From assembly GCF_028826155.1 (NCBI RefSeq), contig NZ_JAQGPN010000002.1, forward strand, positions 167,234 through 231,233: 64,000 nt of DNA, in the 5' to 3' direction. The position numbers and the translations under genes are program-made. Source of the stretch: Mesorhizobium shangrilense. Lineage in GTDB: Bacteria > Pseudomonadota > Alphaproteobacteria > Rhizobiales > Rhizobiaceae. Of the stretch, positions 10,328-18,831 are shown piece by piece. The notes beneath the pieces were generated by a model that saw only the letters and a program-made list of their open reading frames with translations, was not told the origin of the DNA and searched no databases. Within the stretch, counting starts at the first letter, position 1. Every line of letters starts with the position of its first letter.

Positions 10328-10563
10328 ACCCCTCAGATAGGAAGTGCTCACTCTCCGGTCGAGGTGAATTGCGGTTTTCCGCGCGAACAATACTAGGTTC
10401 AACTGCCTGTTGCCGTCGCCTGCAGTCTGCCGGCCTGCGGGCGAGTTGAGCCAGGATGATGCTCCCCGTCGACCCTCAGCGTAGCCACGTCATAATTCTT
10501 GAAGGGGGTCGTTTTACTTTCTAAGTGGTCGGACGAATGACCTCGCGACTTGGGGGGAGGCAA

Positions 10564-11841
10564 ATGCGCCTGCACTTGATAATGAAAAGCGCATTCGCGT
10601 TTGTCTTATGCGCCGTGCTCTTCGTCGTCGTGCTGAACCTCGTCCCCGAGCGTCGGGACGTTCGACAACCGATTCCTTTTGAATTCGCGGTTTCCGATCC
10701 GCAATTCCTGCGGACGATGAGCGGCATTTTTGAAGATGGTGTCACGTCGGGACACCAGATCGATACGCTCATCAATGGGGACGAAATTTTTCCCGCCATG
10801 CTCGGGGCTATCAAGGGCGCCGAAGACACCGTGAACTTCCTGACCTACATCTATTGGTCGGGCGAGGTTGCGGAGCAGTTCGCCAGCGCATTGGCGCGGA
10901 AGGCGACCGAAGGCGTGGCGGTCCGCGTCCTGCTCGACTGGGCTGGCTCCATTCCATTTGACCAACGGTTGATCGACAAGATGGAAGCCGCAGGGGTGAA
11001 GGTCCATCGCTTTCGACCTCTCAAATGGTATTCCATCGACAGGGTGAACAACCGTACCCACCGCAAGCTCCTGATTGTCGACGGGGTCTTGGGCTTCACT
11101 GGCGGAGTGGGGGTAGGCGACGAGTGGAAAGGAGATGCGCGGAACCCGGACGAGTGGCGGGACAACCATTACCGTGTCCAAGGACCCGTAGTTTCGAAGA
11201 TGCAGGCGGCTTTCGCGGAAAACTGGCTGGAAGCGACAAATGAAGTGCTGAAGGGAGACCGCTTCTATCCCAAACAACGGGCAGCAGGCGCGCTGCTCGC
11301 GCAGCATGTCACGTCTTCACCAGCTGGAGGGTCCCAATCAATGCACCAAGCGATGCTGATGGCACTGGCCGCAGCCGAGCGCCACATCCGCATCGGAATG
11401 GGGTATTTTGCGCCGGACGAGGTGATGATCGCCCAGCTGCTTGATGCAAGACGGCGTGGTGTGGAAATTGACGTTCTGATCCCCGGCGAGGAGATTGATG
11501 TACCGATCGTCCGGCGAGCCTCGCGCCACCAGTGGGGCCGGTTGTTGGAGGCAGGGATCAGGATCCATGAGTATCTGCCAACCAATTATCACACGAAGGT
11601 GGTGATAGTTGACCAGCAATGGACAACCATTGGCTCTGCCAATTTCGACGAAAGATCGTTTCGCCTCAACGACGAAGCAAACATGAATGTCTTCGATCAA
11701 GGGTTTGCTCAGCGCCACATTGAGGACTTCAGTCGCGACCTTTCCCAGTCTCGTCAGGTCACGCTGCAAGCCTGGCAAAACCGGCCCCTGCTGGACAAGA
11801 TTCGCGATTGGGGAGCGAACCTGCTGCGAACGCAAATTTGA
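10564..11841 (+). CDS. Phospholipase D-like / cardiolipin synthase-like protein
   Basis: The 425-residue protein has an N-terminal membrane segment (FAFVLCAVLFVVVLNL) followed by two PLD domains, each with an HKD motif: HRKLLIVDG (His about residue 166) and YHTKVVIVD (His about residue 343), followed by GSANFDERS. This is the layout of bacterial cardiolipin synthases, which join two phosphatidylglycerols at the inner membrane, although related phosphodiesterases look alike. I chose the ATG at 10564 because GGGGGAGG lies just upstream. An in-frame ATG at 10525 lacks this. Confidence 0.85.
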   Translation: MRLHLIMKSAFAFVLCAVLFVVVLNLVPERRDVRQPIPFEFAVSDPQFLRTMSGIFEDGVTSGHQIDTLINGDEIFPAMLGAIKGAEDTVNFLTYIYWSGEVAEQFASALARKATEGVAVRVLLDWAGSIPFDQRLIDKMEAAGVKVHRFRPLKWYSIDRVNNRTHRKLLIVDGVLGFTGGVGVGDEWKGDARNPDEWRDNHYRVQGPVVSKMQAAFAENWLEATNEVLKGDRFYPKQRAAGALLAQHVTSSPAGGSQSMHQAMLMALAAAERHIRIGMGYFAPDEVMIAQLLDARRRGVEIDVLIPGEEIDVPIVRRASRHQWGRLLEAGIRIHEYLPTNYHTKVVIVDQQWTTIGSANFDERSFRLNDEANMNVFDQGFAQRHIEDFSRDLSQSRQVTLQAWQNRPLLDKIRDWGANLLRTQI

Positions 11842-12066
11842 TGGTGGAACCAGCCTCGACGACGGCCTCCGTTTGGCTTAGCCGATAGTAGGCGGCTGGT
11901 AAGCCGCTCCCACTTTTGTTCGCCAGCCGCCGGCGGCCGTCGCCCTGTCGGCCAGCCGGGCGGCCATGCTGACACGTTCCACGTCGGCCTGATGCCGCGC
12001 TTCTGCGGAAGCCGGATGCATCCGCAACGCGGCCGCGATCTCAGGTCTGGCCCCCTCCAGCGGCGC

Positions 12067-13296
12067 TCACCCGGTCCTCGGCAGCGCTTTGTCCCTGGCC
12101 CGCAGCAACGCCATGAGGACGGGCCCGATGGAAAACTGCCCTGCCCTCGCCTTCTCGGTCAGGCTGCGCAGATAGCCGCCGGCGCTGGAGATGGCGTCGG
12201 CCCGCTGCAGGATGGCGGCGACGACGATGGCGGCGTCGGCCGGCCCCATGACCTCGCAGGCCTGGCGCCACGCATCAGGGCTGATCCCGAGCGCGGCGCG
12301 GGCAAGATCCGCGGTTGCCACCAGGCCCGCCCAGTCCGAAATGCCGTTTCGGGCGTAGTCGACGATGTCCGGGCAGGCGCGCAGCACAAGGCTTAGCGGG
12401 TAGGCTGACGTTTGGCGGTCCTGCGGCTGTTGCGGCAAGCGCTCCGCCTGTTCGGTTGGCGGCGTGGCTGCTCCCTGCTCCTTTTCGGAGCGAGGTTCAG
12501 ATTCAAGGTAAAGGTTTGGGTTTGAATTCTGTTTGTGGCGCTCAGTCTGAGACTCATTGGCGCTCGTATTCTGGGATTTAACGTGTCTTTCCAGGATGTT
12601 GCGGATTTCATCGGCGAGCTGCGCAAAGGCCTCCGCGAGCGGCTCGAGCTGGGCCGCCGTGGCCGTCCGCGGAATCCGGACAGCGAGGATGCGGTAGCGC
12701 TCGCGATAGGCTTGCCAGTCGCCGCGCATGCCTTCGTCCTGGCCGAGCTCGATCATCTTGCAGATGTCGCGGCGGCAGATGGTGAGGCGTTCGCGCAGCA
12801 GATGGAGCGTCCGGCGCTCGGCCCGCACCGCGTCGGCCAGCCGCTCGAACTCGGCCGCTCGGGCGACGAGCGGGGTCAGGTCGAAGCCGAACGCCTGCTC
12901 GATCGCACCGCCCTGCCCCTTGCGGGCGAAGCGCTTGCCGTTCGGACTGTCGCGCCGCACGATCAGGCCGCACTCGACGAGCACGGCGAGATGGCGTCTG
13001 AGGGTCGCCGGGGCCATGCCGTGGGCGCGCAGCGACAGCTGGGCGTTGGACGGGAACACCAGGGCCCCCTCCCCCGAGAGTTCGGTGTCGGGATGGAAGG
13101 AGATCAGCGCCGACAGCACCGCCAGCGCGCGTTCGGTGGCGCCGAGCATGCTCCTGGCCTCGCAGACGGCGCGAAACACGCGCCATTTGTCGACCACGGC
13201 GTCTGGCGGACAGGTTCTTGCGGTGCGCTGGCCGTTCACGGCGGCAAGCGACAGCGGCCTCGGCCCGAAGGGCGAAGCTGGGGTATGCGTTTGCAT
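12067..13296 (-). CDS. repC: Replication initiation protein RepC
   Basis: This 409-residue RepC is the initiator of repABC replicons. The N-terminal winged-helix DNA-binding part contains VFPSNAQLSLRAHGMAPATL, followed by RRHLAVLVECGLI. A low-complexity linker (about residues 255-300) leads to the C-terminal RepC domain ending with RAGQFSIGPVLMALLRARD. Known RepC proteins bind an origin inside their own coding sequence, so the replicon origin probably lies within this gene. AAGGTGAAAG precedes the ATG. It is the last gene of repABC and is separated from repB by a candidate antisense RNA. Confidence 0.95.
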   Translation of the reverse strand: MQTHTPASPFGPRPLSLAAVNGQRTARTCPPDAVVDKWRVFRAVCEARSMLGATERALAVLSALISFHPDTELSGEGALVFPSNAQLSLRAHGMAPATLRRHLAVLVECGLIVRRDSPNGKRFARKGQGGAIEQAFGFDLTPLVARAAEFERLADAVRAERRTLHLLRERLTICRRDICKMIELGQDEGMRGDWQAYRERYRILAVRIPRTATAAQLEPLAEAFAQLADEIRNILERHVKSQNTSANESQTERHKQNSNPNLYLESEPRSEKEQGAATPPTEQAERLPQQPQDRQTSAYPLSLVLRACPDIVDYARNGISDWAGLVATADLARAALGISPDAWRQACEVMGPADAAIVVAAILQRADAISSAGGYLRSLTEKARAGQFSIGPVLMALLRARDKALPRTG

Positions 13297-13354
13297 GGTC
13301 TTTCACCTTGTCTAAGGCAAAAGAAACCTGCCCGTCAAAACGACGTCCAACTGC

Positions 13355-13383
13355 TTGACAGTGATTCGTGGAAATGCGATTCT
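13355..13383 (+). promoter_or_regulatory. Promoter of the repABC counter-transcribed RNA
   Basis: TTGACA at 13355-13360, a 17-bp spacer and GATTCT at 13378-13383. It points against repABC transcription, as in characterised repABC plasmids. Confidence 0.65.
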
Positions 13384-13389
13384 CGGGCT

Positions 13390-13446
13390 GCTAGACACTA
13401 CGAGAGAGGCTTCCACGACGCAGTCGTTTGGGGGCCTTTTTCTTTT
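13390..13446 (+). ncRNA. Candidate repABC ctRNA (incA-type antisense RNA)
   Basis: A short transcript predicted from the promoter at 13355-13383 would end at a strong intrinsic terminator. AGGCTTCC (13407-13414) pairs with GGGGGCCT (13430-13437) around an ACGAC-gca-GTCGT hairpin, followed by a T-rich tract. It lies on the opposite strand in the 156-bp repB-repC gap. In repABC replicons such RNAs repress repC translation and set copy number and incompatibility. The exact 5' end is inferred. Confidence 0.75.
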
Positions 13447-13452
13447 GCGGTT

Positions 13453-14439
13453 TTAGTCTCCTGTTTCACCTGATTTTGACCGCTTGAACGCACCGTAGAG
13501 GTCGTCCAGTTGGCCCGTGATGAACGCTGCAAATTCGAAACCCAAATCGCCTTTGACGGTGATGGCCGCCTTCCTGGCTGTTCCTTGAAGCAAAACGCTA
13601 GCTGACTTATCAGCTGGAACCCAGACTTTCGGATCAGGCTTGGCAACGCCTTTTCGAGCTGGTTTCCCCTTTGTGTTCAGGCCGGCAAGAAGCCGCTCGA
13701 AACGCTCGCTGCTTGCCAAGCCATCGAAATCTGGCCGGGCAATGATGGTATCGACCTTTTGAGCGTTTGACGGCTTGGCCACCAGCAGGGAAAGCTCGAC
13801 CCAGCGCTCGCGACCGACGGAGGGCGCAGCACCGATCCGTTGGATCAATGCGGACGGGATCCTGGTGACGACCGAGACCATTTTGGAGACGGCGGCTTCA
13901 TTCGCAGCCAGCGCGGAGCAGATCACATCGCGTCCGTATTCGAGCTCTTCGAGACGCTTGGCAAAAACAGCCCGCTCGACAAATGTGAGGTTCGCGCGCG
14001 CCGAATTTTCCTGCCCCTGAGCTATGACATGGGCCCTGTCGTCGAGGCTCTTAACGACGGCCCTCACCTTTCGGCCGAGTTCCTTTGCAACACGAACCCG
14101 TCGATGACCGAAAACGACCATGTAGCGACCGTCGATACCCGGGTGCGGGCGCACTAGCACCGGCGTGTCTTGTCCCCTTTCCCTGATCGCTTCCCGAAGC
14201 TCTTGGTATTGCTCCTGATCGTCGCCCATCCGATCTGCAATGAACGAAATATCGATGGAACTCGGGTCGATCTCTATGACCTGCTCGCCTTCCAGATATT
14301 TGTCAGCCTGCTTAGCCAGCTCGTCGATCGAGCGGATCATGGATTTGGACGCGCCACGGACGGGATAGGGCATCGCAGGCGCTGCCGACTGCTCCGCTGC
14401 GGGGTCTAACAAACCCTCCAGCAAATTTTTACGGGCCAT
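13453..14439 (-). CDS. repB: Partition protein RepB (ParB-like)
   Basis: The 328-residue centromere-binding protein has a ParB N-terminal domain (FGHRRVRVAKELG, about residues 110-122) with the conserved arginine patch, a helix-turn-helix (CSALAANEAAVSKMVSVV, about residues 180-197) and a RepB C-terminal domain. A GAGGAG lies upstream of the ATG. It is encoded 70 bp after repA and works with RepA to segregate the replicon. It should bind parS-like palindromes such as those at 14493-14506 and 15942-15955. Confidence 0.95.
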   Translation of the reverse strand: MARKNLLEGLLDPAAEQSAAPAMPYPVRGASKSMIRSIDELAKQADKYLEGEQVIEIDPSSIDISFIADRMGDDQEQYQELREAIRERGQDTPVLVRPHPGIDGRYMVVFGHRRVRVAKELGRKVRAVVKSLDDRAHVIAQGQENSARANLTFVERAVFAKRLEELEYGRDVICSALAANEAAVSKMVSVVTRIPSALIQRIGAAPSVGRERWVELSLLVAKPSNAQKVDTIIARPDFDGLASSERFERLLAGLNTKGKPARKGVAKPDPKVWVPADKSASVLLQGTARKAAITVKGDLGFEFAAFITGQLDDLYGAFKRSKSGETGD

Positions 14440-14480
14440 TCCCCACTCCTCGTAGGTCTAATAGCTTGAATGCGTTCATG

Positions 14481-14506
14481 AAAATCGCGATTTTGTCAGC
14501 CGACAA
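14481..14506. promoter_or_regulatory. parS-like palindrome between repA and repB
   Basis: TTGTCAGCCGACAA (14493-14506) is a 14-base palindrome with one mismatch. It differs by one base from the perfect palindrome upstream of repA. It resembles the GTTNNCNGCNGNNAAC type of repABC centromere. A second, overlapping perfect palindrome, AAAATCGCGATTTT, spans 14481-14494. Confidence 0.6.
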
Positions 14507-14509
14507 CAT

Positions 14510-15721
14510 TCAGCGTCCCCACGCATCATGAATGAGGTCTGCTATCTCGCCATTCACCGCCTCCAATGACTCCATCGCGCGCTCATACGTTGAGCGCGTC
14601 ATGGTGTTCTTTTCGACCTCATAAAGGGTTTGCTTCGTTATGCCCGCATCCGAAACCGCGGTCGATTTCAGCATGTGGTTCTTCAAAATGAAATCCCCGA
14701 ACAGGGTCTGCAGGAAAGACGTCATCTGATGCTGGGGGCCATCTGTGGGTTCATAGCGGGTAACCAGATAGCGGTACCACTCGAGATTGACCTCAGCCCC
14801 TGCGCTGCGGATGGGCTCAAGGATATTGCCCAGCATCAATAGGAACTGTCCCATCGACATCACATCGAGCATCTGCGGATGGATTGTGATCAAGACAGAC
14901 GTCGCCGCGGTCAGCGCCGTGATGGTGAGATAGCCGAGCTGGGGAGGACAGTCGATGACGACGACATCGTAACGATCATCGACCTCGGCGAGCGCTCCAG
15001 ATATCCGCGTGAAGAACGCGCGTCCCGCATTGGAGCTTTTATCCGTCATCGCCACGGGCGTGTCGTATTCGAATTCTTGCAATTCTAGGCTGGCAGGAAC
15101 AATATCCAGTCCGGGGAAATTGGTCGGCTGGATGATTTCTGAAAGAGGCCTCCTCTCGTCGTCGTAGCGGATCGCATCATAGAGCGATTTGGTCTGATCG
15201 AGCTCCGGCTGGAAACCGTGCAGCGACGAAAGCGACGCCTGGGGATCGAGATCGACGGCCAGCACGCGGTGGCCAGTGAGCGCGAGGTATTGAGCTAGAT
15301 GCGCAGCTGTCGTCGTCTTCCCGCTCCCCCCTTTGAAGTTCACGACGGCAAGGATCTGAAGCTTCTCGCCCGCCCGTCGATGAGGGACGTACATGCGTGC
15401 ATCAGAACGGCCATACTCATCGAGATACTGGCGAAGCTCGACCATTTGCTCCGCCGTGTAGGAGCGCCTTCCCGACGATGACGTTTCGGGAACCGGACCT
15501 TTGCCTTCCAGATGCAGCTTCTTGAGGTGGCTCTGGGACACCCCGAGATAGGTCGCCACTTCCGCAAGTGAGAATGATCTCAGTCCTTTCTTCGCATGCG
15601 GCGGGAATCGCTGCACACTCAGCAGATGCAACTTTTTCGAGATCTGATCGCCTTGCTCGAGAATGCTTTTCTCAAAGAGCAACGGCGATTTAGTCCGAGG
15701 AGGAGGCGAACTCACGTTCAT
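14510..15721 (-). CDS. repA: Partition ATPase RepA (ParA-like)
   Basis: This 403-residue RepA has an N-terminal helix-turn-helix (SLAEVATYLGVSQSHLKKL) and a deviant Walker A motif, FKGGSGKTT (about residues 129-137), followed by LAVDLDPQASLSS and DVVVIDCPPQLG. It is the ATPase that moves RepB-bound plasmid copies and autoregulates the operon. I prefer the ATG at 15721, with AGGAAG upstream, to the earlier TTG at 15766, which has no ribosome site. repB follows after 70 bp. Confidence 0.95.
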   Translation of the reverse strand: MNVSSPPPRTKSPLLFEKSILEQGDQISKKLHLLSVQRFPPHAKKGLRSFSLAEVATYLGVSQSHLKKLHLEGKGPVPETSSSGRRSYTAEQMVELRQYLDEYGRSDARMYVPHRRAGEKLQILAVVNFKGGSGKTTTAAHLAQYLALTGHRVLAVDLDPQASLSSLHGFQPELDQTKSLYDAIRYDDERRPLSEIIQPTNFPGLDIVPASLELQEFEYDTPVAMTDKSSNAGRAFFTRISGALAEVDDRYDVVVIDCPPQLGYLTITALTAATSVLITIHPQMLDVMSMGQFLLMLGNILEPIRSAGAEVNLEWYRYLVTRYEPTDGPQHQMTSFLQTLFGDFILKNHMLKSTAVSDAGITKQTLYEVEKNTMTRSTYERAMESLEAVNGEIADLIHDAWGR

Positions 15722-16061
15722 TCGGCCGGGACTTCCTAAAAACGATTTTTGGCGCAAACGGGCCAATCAACCGTCATTATGTCTGATTCGTCGTCCCCGA
15801 CAAGAATTTTAATATTAACAGAAGGTTAACGGCCGCGAGGCGAGATATTCAGTAGTCTTTCGTGGCCGATCGAACGACTTTCACGGAAACCTATGCCCAA
15901 TAGAGCCTAACTGACTGTAATCATTTCACAACCTTGGACTTTTGTCAGCTGACAAGATCAGGGTTCGCGTGAACCAGGTGGCTGGAGCCTGATTGGTGAC
16001 CCGATTGACTCCCGCCCAGGGGGAGGGCGCGCCGCCAACCCGCGTTGGGTGACACCGTGGG
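15722..16061. promoter_or_regulatory. repA upstream region with parS-like site
   Basis: This non-coding stretch separates repA from the second partition pair. It contains the perfect 14-bp palindrome TTGTCAGCTGACAA at 15942-15955, almost identical to the site between repA and repB. AT-rich sequence at 15800-15835 (AATATTAAC, GGTTAAC) probably holds the repABC promoter. The assignments are by analogy with other repABC operons. Confidence 0.6.
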
Positions 16062-16421
16062 TCAGCCCCTGCCCTCGCCGAGCTCGCGCCGGAGCGCCGC
16101 CAGGGCGCGTTGAAGGGTTTCGCCTGCGACCCATCTGTTGTCTTGGGTGAGGCGGTTGAAGGCGGCGACGGTCTCGCCGGTGGCCTTGATGTTGAGCTGG
16201 ACGTTGCGGCCGGTCCGGTGCCGGCGCTGTTGCGGTCGCGGCGCGGCCGCTGCGTCGGTCCTGGTGCTTGCTTCACGGCTGCGGAAGTTGGCGCGTTCGG
16301 CGACGGCGCGAACCTCCTGCGATGATGGCGCAGTGGGATCCGGCGCGGGCTTGGGCTTGAAGTCCGAGAGGTCGAGTTTGCCGTCGTCCTCGAAGATGCT
16401 GGAGCGTGTCGGGGAGGTCAT
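16062..16421 (-). CDS. Plasmid stability/partition partner protein (119 aa)
   Basis: The 119-residue protein has a disordered, Pro- and Arg-rich N-terminal half and a C-terminal segment ([19 protein letters not shown], then [18 protein letters not shown]) that looks like a ribbon-helix-helix DNA-binding fold. It overlaps the upstream ParA gene by 4 bp (ATGA), so the two are translationally coupled. Rhizobial plasmids carry such ParA-linked stability determinants. I infer that it binds the centromere of the second partition system. Confidence 0.7.
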   Translation of the reverse strand: MTSPTRSSIFEDDGKLDLSDFKPKPAPDPTAPSSQEVRAVAERANFRSREASTRTDAAAAPRPQQRRHRTGRNVQLNIKATGETVAAFNRLTQDNRWVAGETLQRALAALRRELGEGRG

Positions 16422-17113
16422 GCGACTTCCAGGGTTCCGGTGGCTGCGACCGCCCTCTTCAGGACGGCAACGAGTTCGGCGGCATAGGCGCGGGCGTTGA
16501 CGATCGCGGCCTTGATGTTGCTGACCTGCTTGGGGTCGAGCGACAACAGGGTTCCGCCGAAGCTGAAGATGGCGCGGAACGCGGCGCGCTCGACGATCGG
16601 GATTTCGAAGACCGGAATGCCGGCCTGGGCGAGCTGGATGCGGATGTCGCGCAGGTCACGGGTGATGACGGCGGCGTTGACGCGCGTCAGCAGCACGGCG
16701 AACGGAATGGTCTTGCCGAAGGCGCGTTCTTGCGTGCGGACCAGCCTCACCGCCTTCACCGCTTCGACGGCGTCGAGCTCGCTGCCCTGCGTCGGGATGA
16801 CGACGAGATCCGCGCGGCTCATGGCGTAGCCGACCATCATCGAGGCCGTGCCTTCCAGATCGACGATGACGAAGCTGGTTTTTGTGGCCGCCTCCTCGAT
16901 GGCGTCGATGACGCTGTCTTCGCTGACGTCGCTGACGACCGTCAGGTTGTCGGGCTTGCCCGGCCGGCGCGCCCATCGCGACACCGGCTTGTTGGGATCC
17001 GCGTCGATCATGGTGACGTTGGCGCCTTGGGCGGCGAGTTCGCAGGCGAGCAGCACGGCGGAGGTGGACTTTCCAGCCCCACCCTTGGGGCTGGCGAAAA
17101 CGATGGTTGGCAT
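16418..17113 (-). CDS. ParA family ATPase, second partition system
   Basis: A 231-residue ParA/MinD-type ATPase without an N-terminal DNA-binding domain (type Ib-like). The deviant Walker A is KGGAGKST (residues 10-17), with [13 protein letters not shown] and [12 protein letters not shown] as switch and Walker B regions. It is independent of repA and carries its own small partner downstream. A 7-3-7 inverted repeat at 17147-17163 lies just upstream of its start and is a likely autoregulatory operator. Confidence 0.85.
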   Translation of the reverse strand: MPTIVFASPKGGAGKSTSAVLLACELAAQGANVTMIDADPNKPVSRWARRPGKPDNLTVVSDVSEDSVIDAIEEAATKTSFVIVDLEGTASMMVGYAMSRADLVVIPTQGSELDAVEAVKAVRLVRTQERAFGKTIPFAVLLTRVNAAVITRDLRDIRIQLAQAGIPVFEIPIVERAAFRAIFSFGGTLLSLDPKQVSNIKAAIVNARAYAAELVAVLKRAVAATGTLEVA

Positions 17114-17146
17114 GAGCTCCTTCTGGGGGCAGACGGTGGGCCAATT

Positions 17147-17163
17147 GTTAGCAGAATGCTAAC
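17147..17163. promoter_or_regulatory. Inverted repeat upstream of second parA
   Basis: GTTAGCA, three bases, TGCTAAC: a perfect 7-bp inverted repeat 34 bp upstream of the parA start. Position and symmetry suggest an operator or centromere half-site. Confidence 0.55.
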
Positions 17164-17197
17164 AGATAGCTCACCGGCTTCAAAGAGGTTTCGCGTA

Positions 17198-17221
17198 GAT
17201 AGCCGGTAGCTACTTGGTATC
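17198..17221. repeat. GTAGCTAC-centred imperfect palindrome
   Basis: GATAGCCGGTAGCTACTTGG and the following bases form an imperfect version of the perfect palindrome at 18736-18759, centred on GTAGCTAC (17206-17213). It lies between the second parA and the tyrosine recombinase. Confidence 0.5.
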
Positions 17222-17337
17222 CGCGCGCGAGCTGGAGGGCATCAGCCCTGGTATTGGAACACGTCGTGCCGACGATGTTTTCCAGAAGTCCTGCCAGGAG
17301 CCGGCCGTTTAGTGGAATGTCTTGCGGAGGGCAGCGG

Positions 17338-17466
17338 TCAGCTGCGCGATGACCGACGTCTTGCAGCACAGGTGACGCGCGCGGCCCACAGCAGGGCGGC
17401 TTCGCGCGCCTGCTCGCGTGTCTGTAGAGCGTGGATGAAGTCGTCGGGCGGTGCGAGCCGGGACAC
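17338..17466 (-). CDS. Small hypothetical protein downstream of the recombinase (42 aa)
   Basis: A GTG start with a near-perfect ribosome site (AGGAGG) at 17466 opens VSRLAPPDDFIHALQTREQA, then REAALLWAARVTCAARRR, ending at 17338. It begins 11 bp after the recombinase stop. The strong ribosome site is the main support. No family is recognised, and the last residues may be out of frame relative to an ancestral longer protein. Confidence 0.4.
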   Translation of the reverse strand: MSRLAPPDDFIHALQTREQAREAALLWAARVTCAARRRSSRS

Positions 17467-17476
17467 GGCGCGCCTC

Positions 17477-18493
17477 CTACAGGCCAGCGGCCTTGGTGAG
17501 GTTGATGCGGAAACGGTCGCGGTTGCGCTGATAGCGGCGCGTCATCTCGGCGGAGGCGTGGCCGAGCTGCTTCTGAACGTGACGCTCCTCGACGTCGGCC
17601 GAGGTGGCGAGGCCGGCGCGCAGCGAGTGGCCGGCAAACAGAATGGCGCGCTGGCCCTCGGCGAGATCTGCGCGGACGCCGGCGTCCAGCGCCGTGCGCT
17701 TGACCAGGCGCGCCACCTCCTGGTCGTTGAGGCGGTTGGCGCCGACCTTCTTGCCGTTGCCGGTGACCCGACGAAACAGCGGGCCATGAGCGATGCGCGC
17801 GAGCGCGAGCCAGGTCTCGAGCGCGACGACCGGACAGGTCAGATCGGACGAGCCGCGGCCGATCTCGACTTCGCGCCAGCCGGTCTTGCCTTTAGGGGTC
17901 AGCAGGGCGCCCTTGTCGAGGATCTCGATCCAGCCGCCGCTATCTTCGGTCTGGTCGGGGCCGCAGTCGAGCGCGACGATTTCGGAACGGCGCAGGCCGC
18001 CGGTGAAGCCGATGAGCAGGATGGCGCGATCGCGCAGACCGCGCAGTGTGGCGCGATCCAGCGTCTCGAGCATGGCGAGGAGGTTGTCGGGCGTTACCGC
18101 TTCCTTCTGCGCTGACGGCCGGGCATGGGTGTTGCGGATGCCGGCCATCACGGTGGCGATGTAGCGGTCCTTGCGGTCGAGCGGGCGCCGCGTTGCGCGT
18201 AATTCCAGGCCAGCGCCGACGGACGGCGCTCGATGGTCGCCTCCGCTGCGCCCCTTGCCGGCCGTGCCGGAGGCGAGGGCGGTGATGTAGAGCCCGACGC
18301 TTTGCGGATCGGGTGTCAGCAGGTCGATGCCATGCCGGTGGCACCAGGCTGAGAAATATCGCCAGTCGGCGGCGTAGGCGCGGCGGGTGTTGGCCGCGCT
18401 GGCCGCATCGACGTAATCGCGGGCGCGATCAGCGAGCCGCGCCAGATGCGGGGAGAGGGGAGGGGAGGCGGGCGCCTCGATGGATGCGCCCAT
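17477..18493 (-). CDS. Tyrosine-type site-specific recombinase
   Basis: A 338-residue recombinase with an N-terminal core-binding domain (ANTRRAYAADWRYFSAWC) and a catalytic domain with the Arg of GGLRRSEIVAL, HxxR in GHSLRAGLAT, His in KQLGHASAEM and Tyr in TRRYQRNRDRF. Between about 18190 and 18245 the protein sequence departs from what such proteins usually show (ATIERRPSALAWNYAQRG). That expected sequence is present in another frame, so two compensating indels have scrambled about 20 residues of the core-binding domain. Activity is uncertain. It may resolve dimers or move a cassette. Confidence 0.8.
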   Translation of the reverse strand: MGASIEAPASPPLSPHLARLADRARDYVDAASAANTRRAYAADWRYFSAWCHRHGIDLLTPDPQSVGLYITALASGTAGKGRSGGDHRAPSVGAGLELRATRRPLDRKDRYIATVMAGIRNTHARPSAQKEAVTPDNLLAMLETLDRATLRGLRDRAILLIGFTGGLRRSEIVALDCGPDQTEDSGGWIEILDKGALLTPKGKTGWREVEIGRGSSDLTCPVVALETWLALARIAHGPLFRRVTGNGKKVGANRLNDQEVARLVKRTALDAGVRADLAEGQRAILFAGHSLRAGLATSADVEERHVQKQLGHASAEMTRRYQRNRDRFRINLTKAAGL

Positions 18494-18831
18494 GCCATCA
18501 CGCAGTCGATGACGTCGGGCAGGTCCGTCGCGTCGGGCGCGAGAGGGGTCGCAGTGGGGGCAGGGGCGGCCTTGAGGCGGTCGGCGTTCATGTTGGACTC
18601 TTAGCCCGATTTGGGTGGCGAAGGCGAGAGAAAGGGGGCGGCGGGCGGCCGGAGCATGGCAGCAAGCGCCCCAATGGATAGCTGATAGCTACCAGCTAAC
18701 AGTCGCATAGCAGAGAAACTGGCCGCTAGCGACAAGCTATCTGGTAGCTACCAGATAGCCGTTCTGCTGGCCGTTGAGACACGTGGTTTGGACGGCCAAG
18801 CGCGTTTCACGCTATGCTGAAAGGAGAGGGA
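18494..18831. other. Non-coding region with palindromic repeats
   Basis: This stretch lies between the recombinase and a decayed antitoxin gene. It holds a GATAGCTACCAGCTA half-site (18684-18698) and the perfect 24-bp palindrome at 18736-18759. A leftward frame starting at 18591 (MNADRLKAAPAPTATPLAPD) may be an out-of-frame extension of the recombinase N-terminus. I see no other gene. Confidence 0.5.
18736..18759. repeat. Perfect 24-bp palindrome
   Basis: GCTATCTGGTAG is followed immediately by its exact reverse complement. The left arm with its flank (CGACAAGCTATCTGGTAGC, 18730-18748) recurs inverted at 19174-19192, and related half-sites lie at 18684-18698 and 17198-17221. This is a candidate binding site for a maintenance protein encoded here. 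Confidence 0.85.

Noticed and set aside
12535..13473. Rightward frame of 312 codons across repC
   Set aside because: It is antisense to repC and carries no domain. The only rightward transcript supported here is the short ctRNA.
16406..18115. Rightward frames over the ParA and recombinase genes
   Set aside because: These are shadows of the leftward genes in GC-rich sequence, with Asp/Gly/Arg-rich composition and no ribosome sites.
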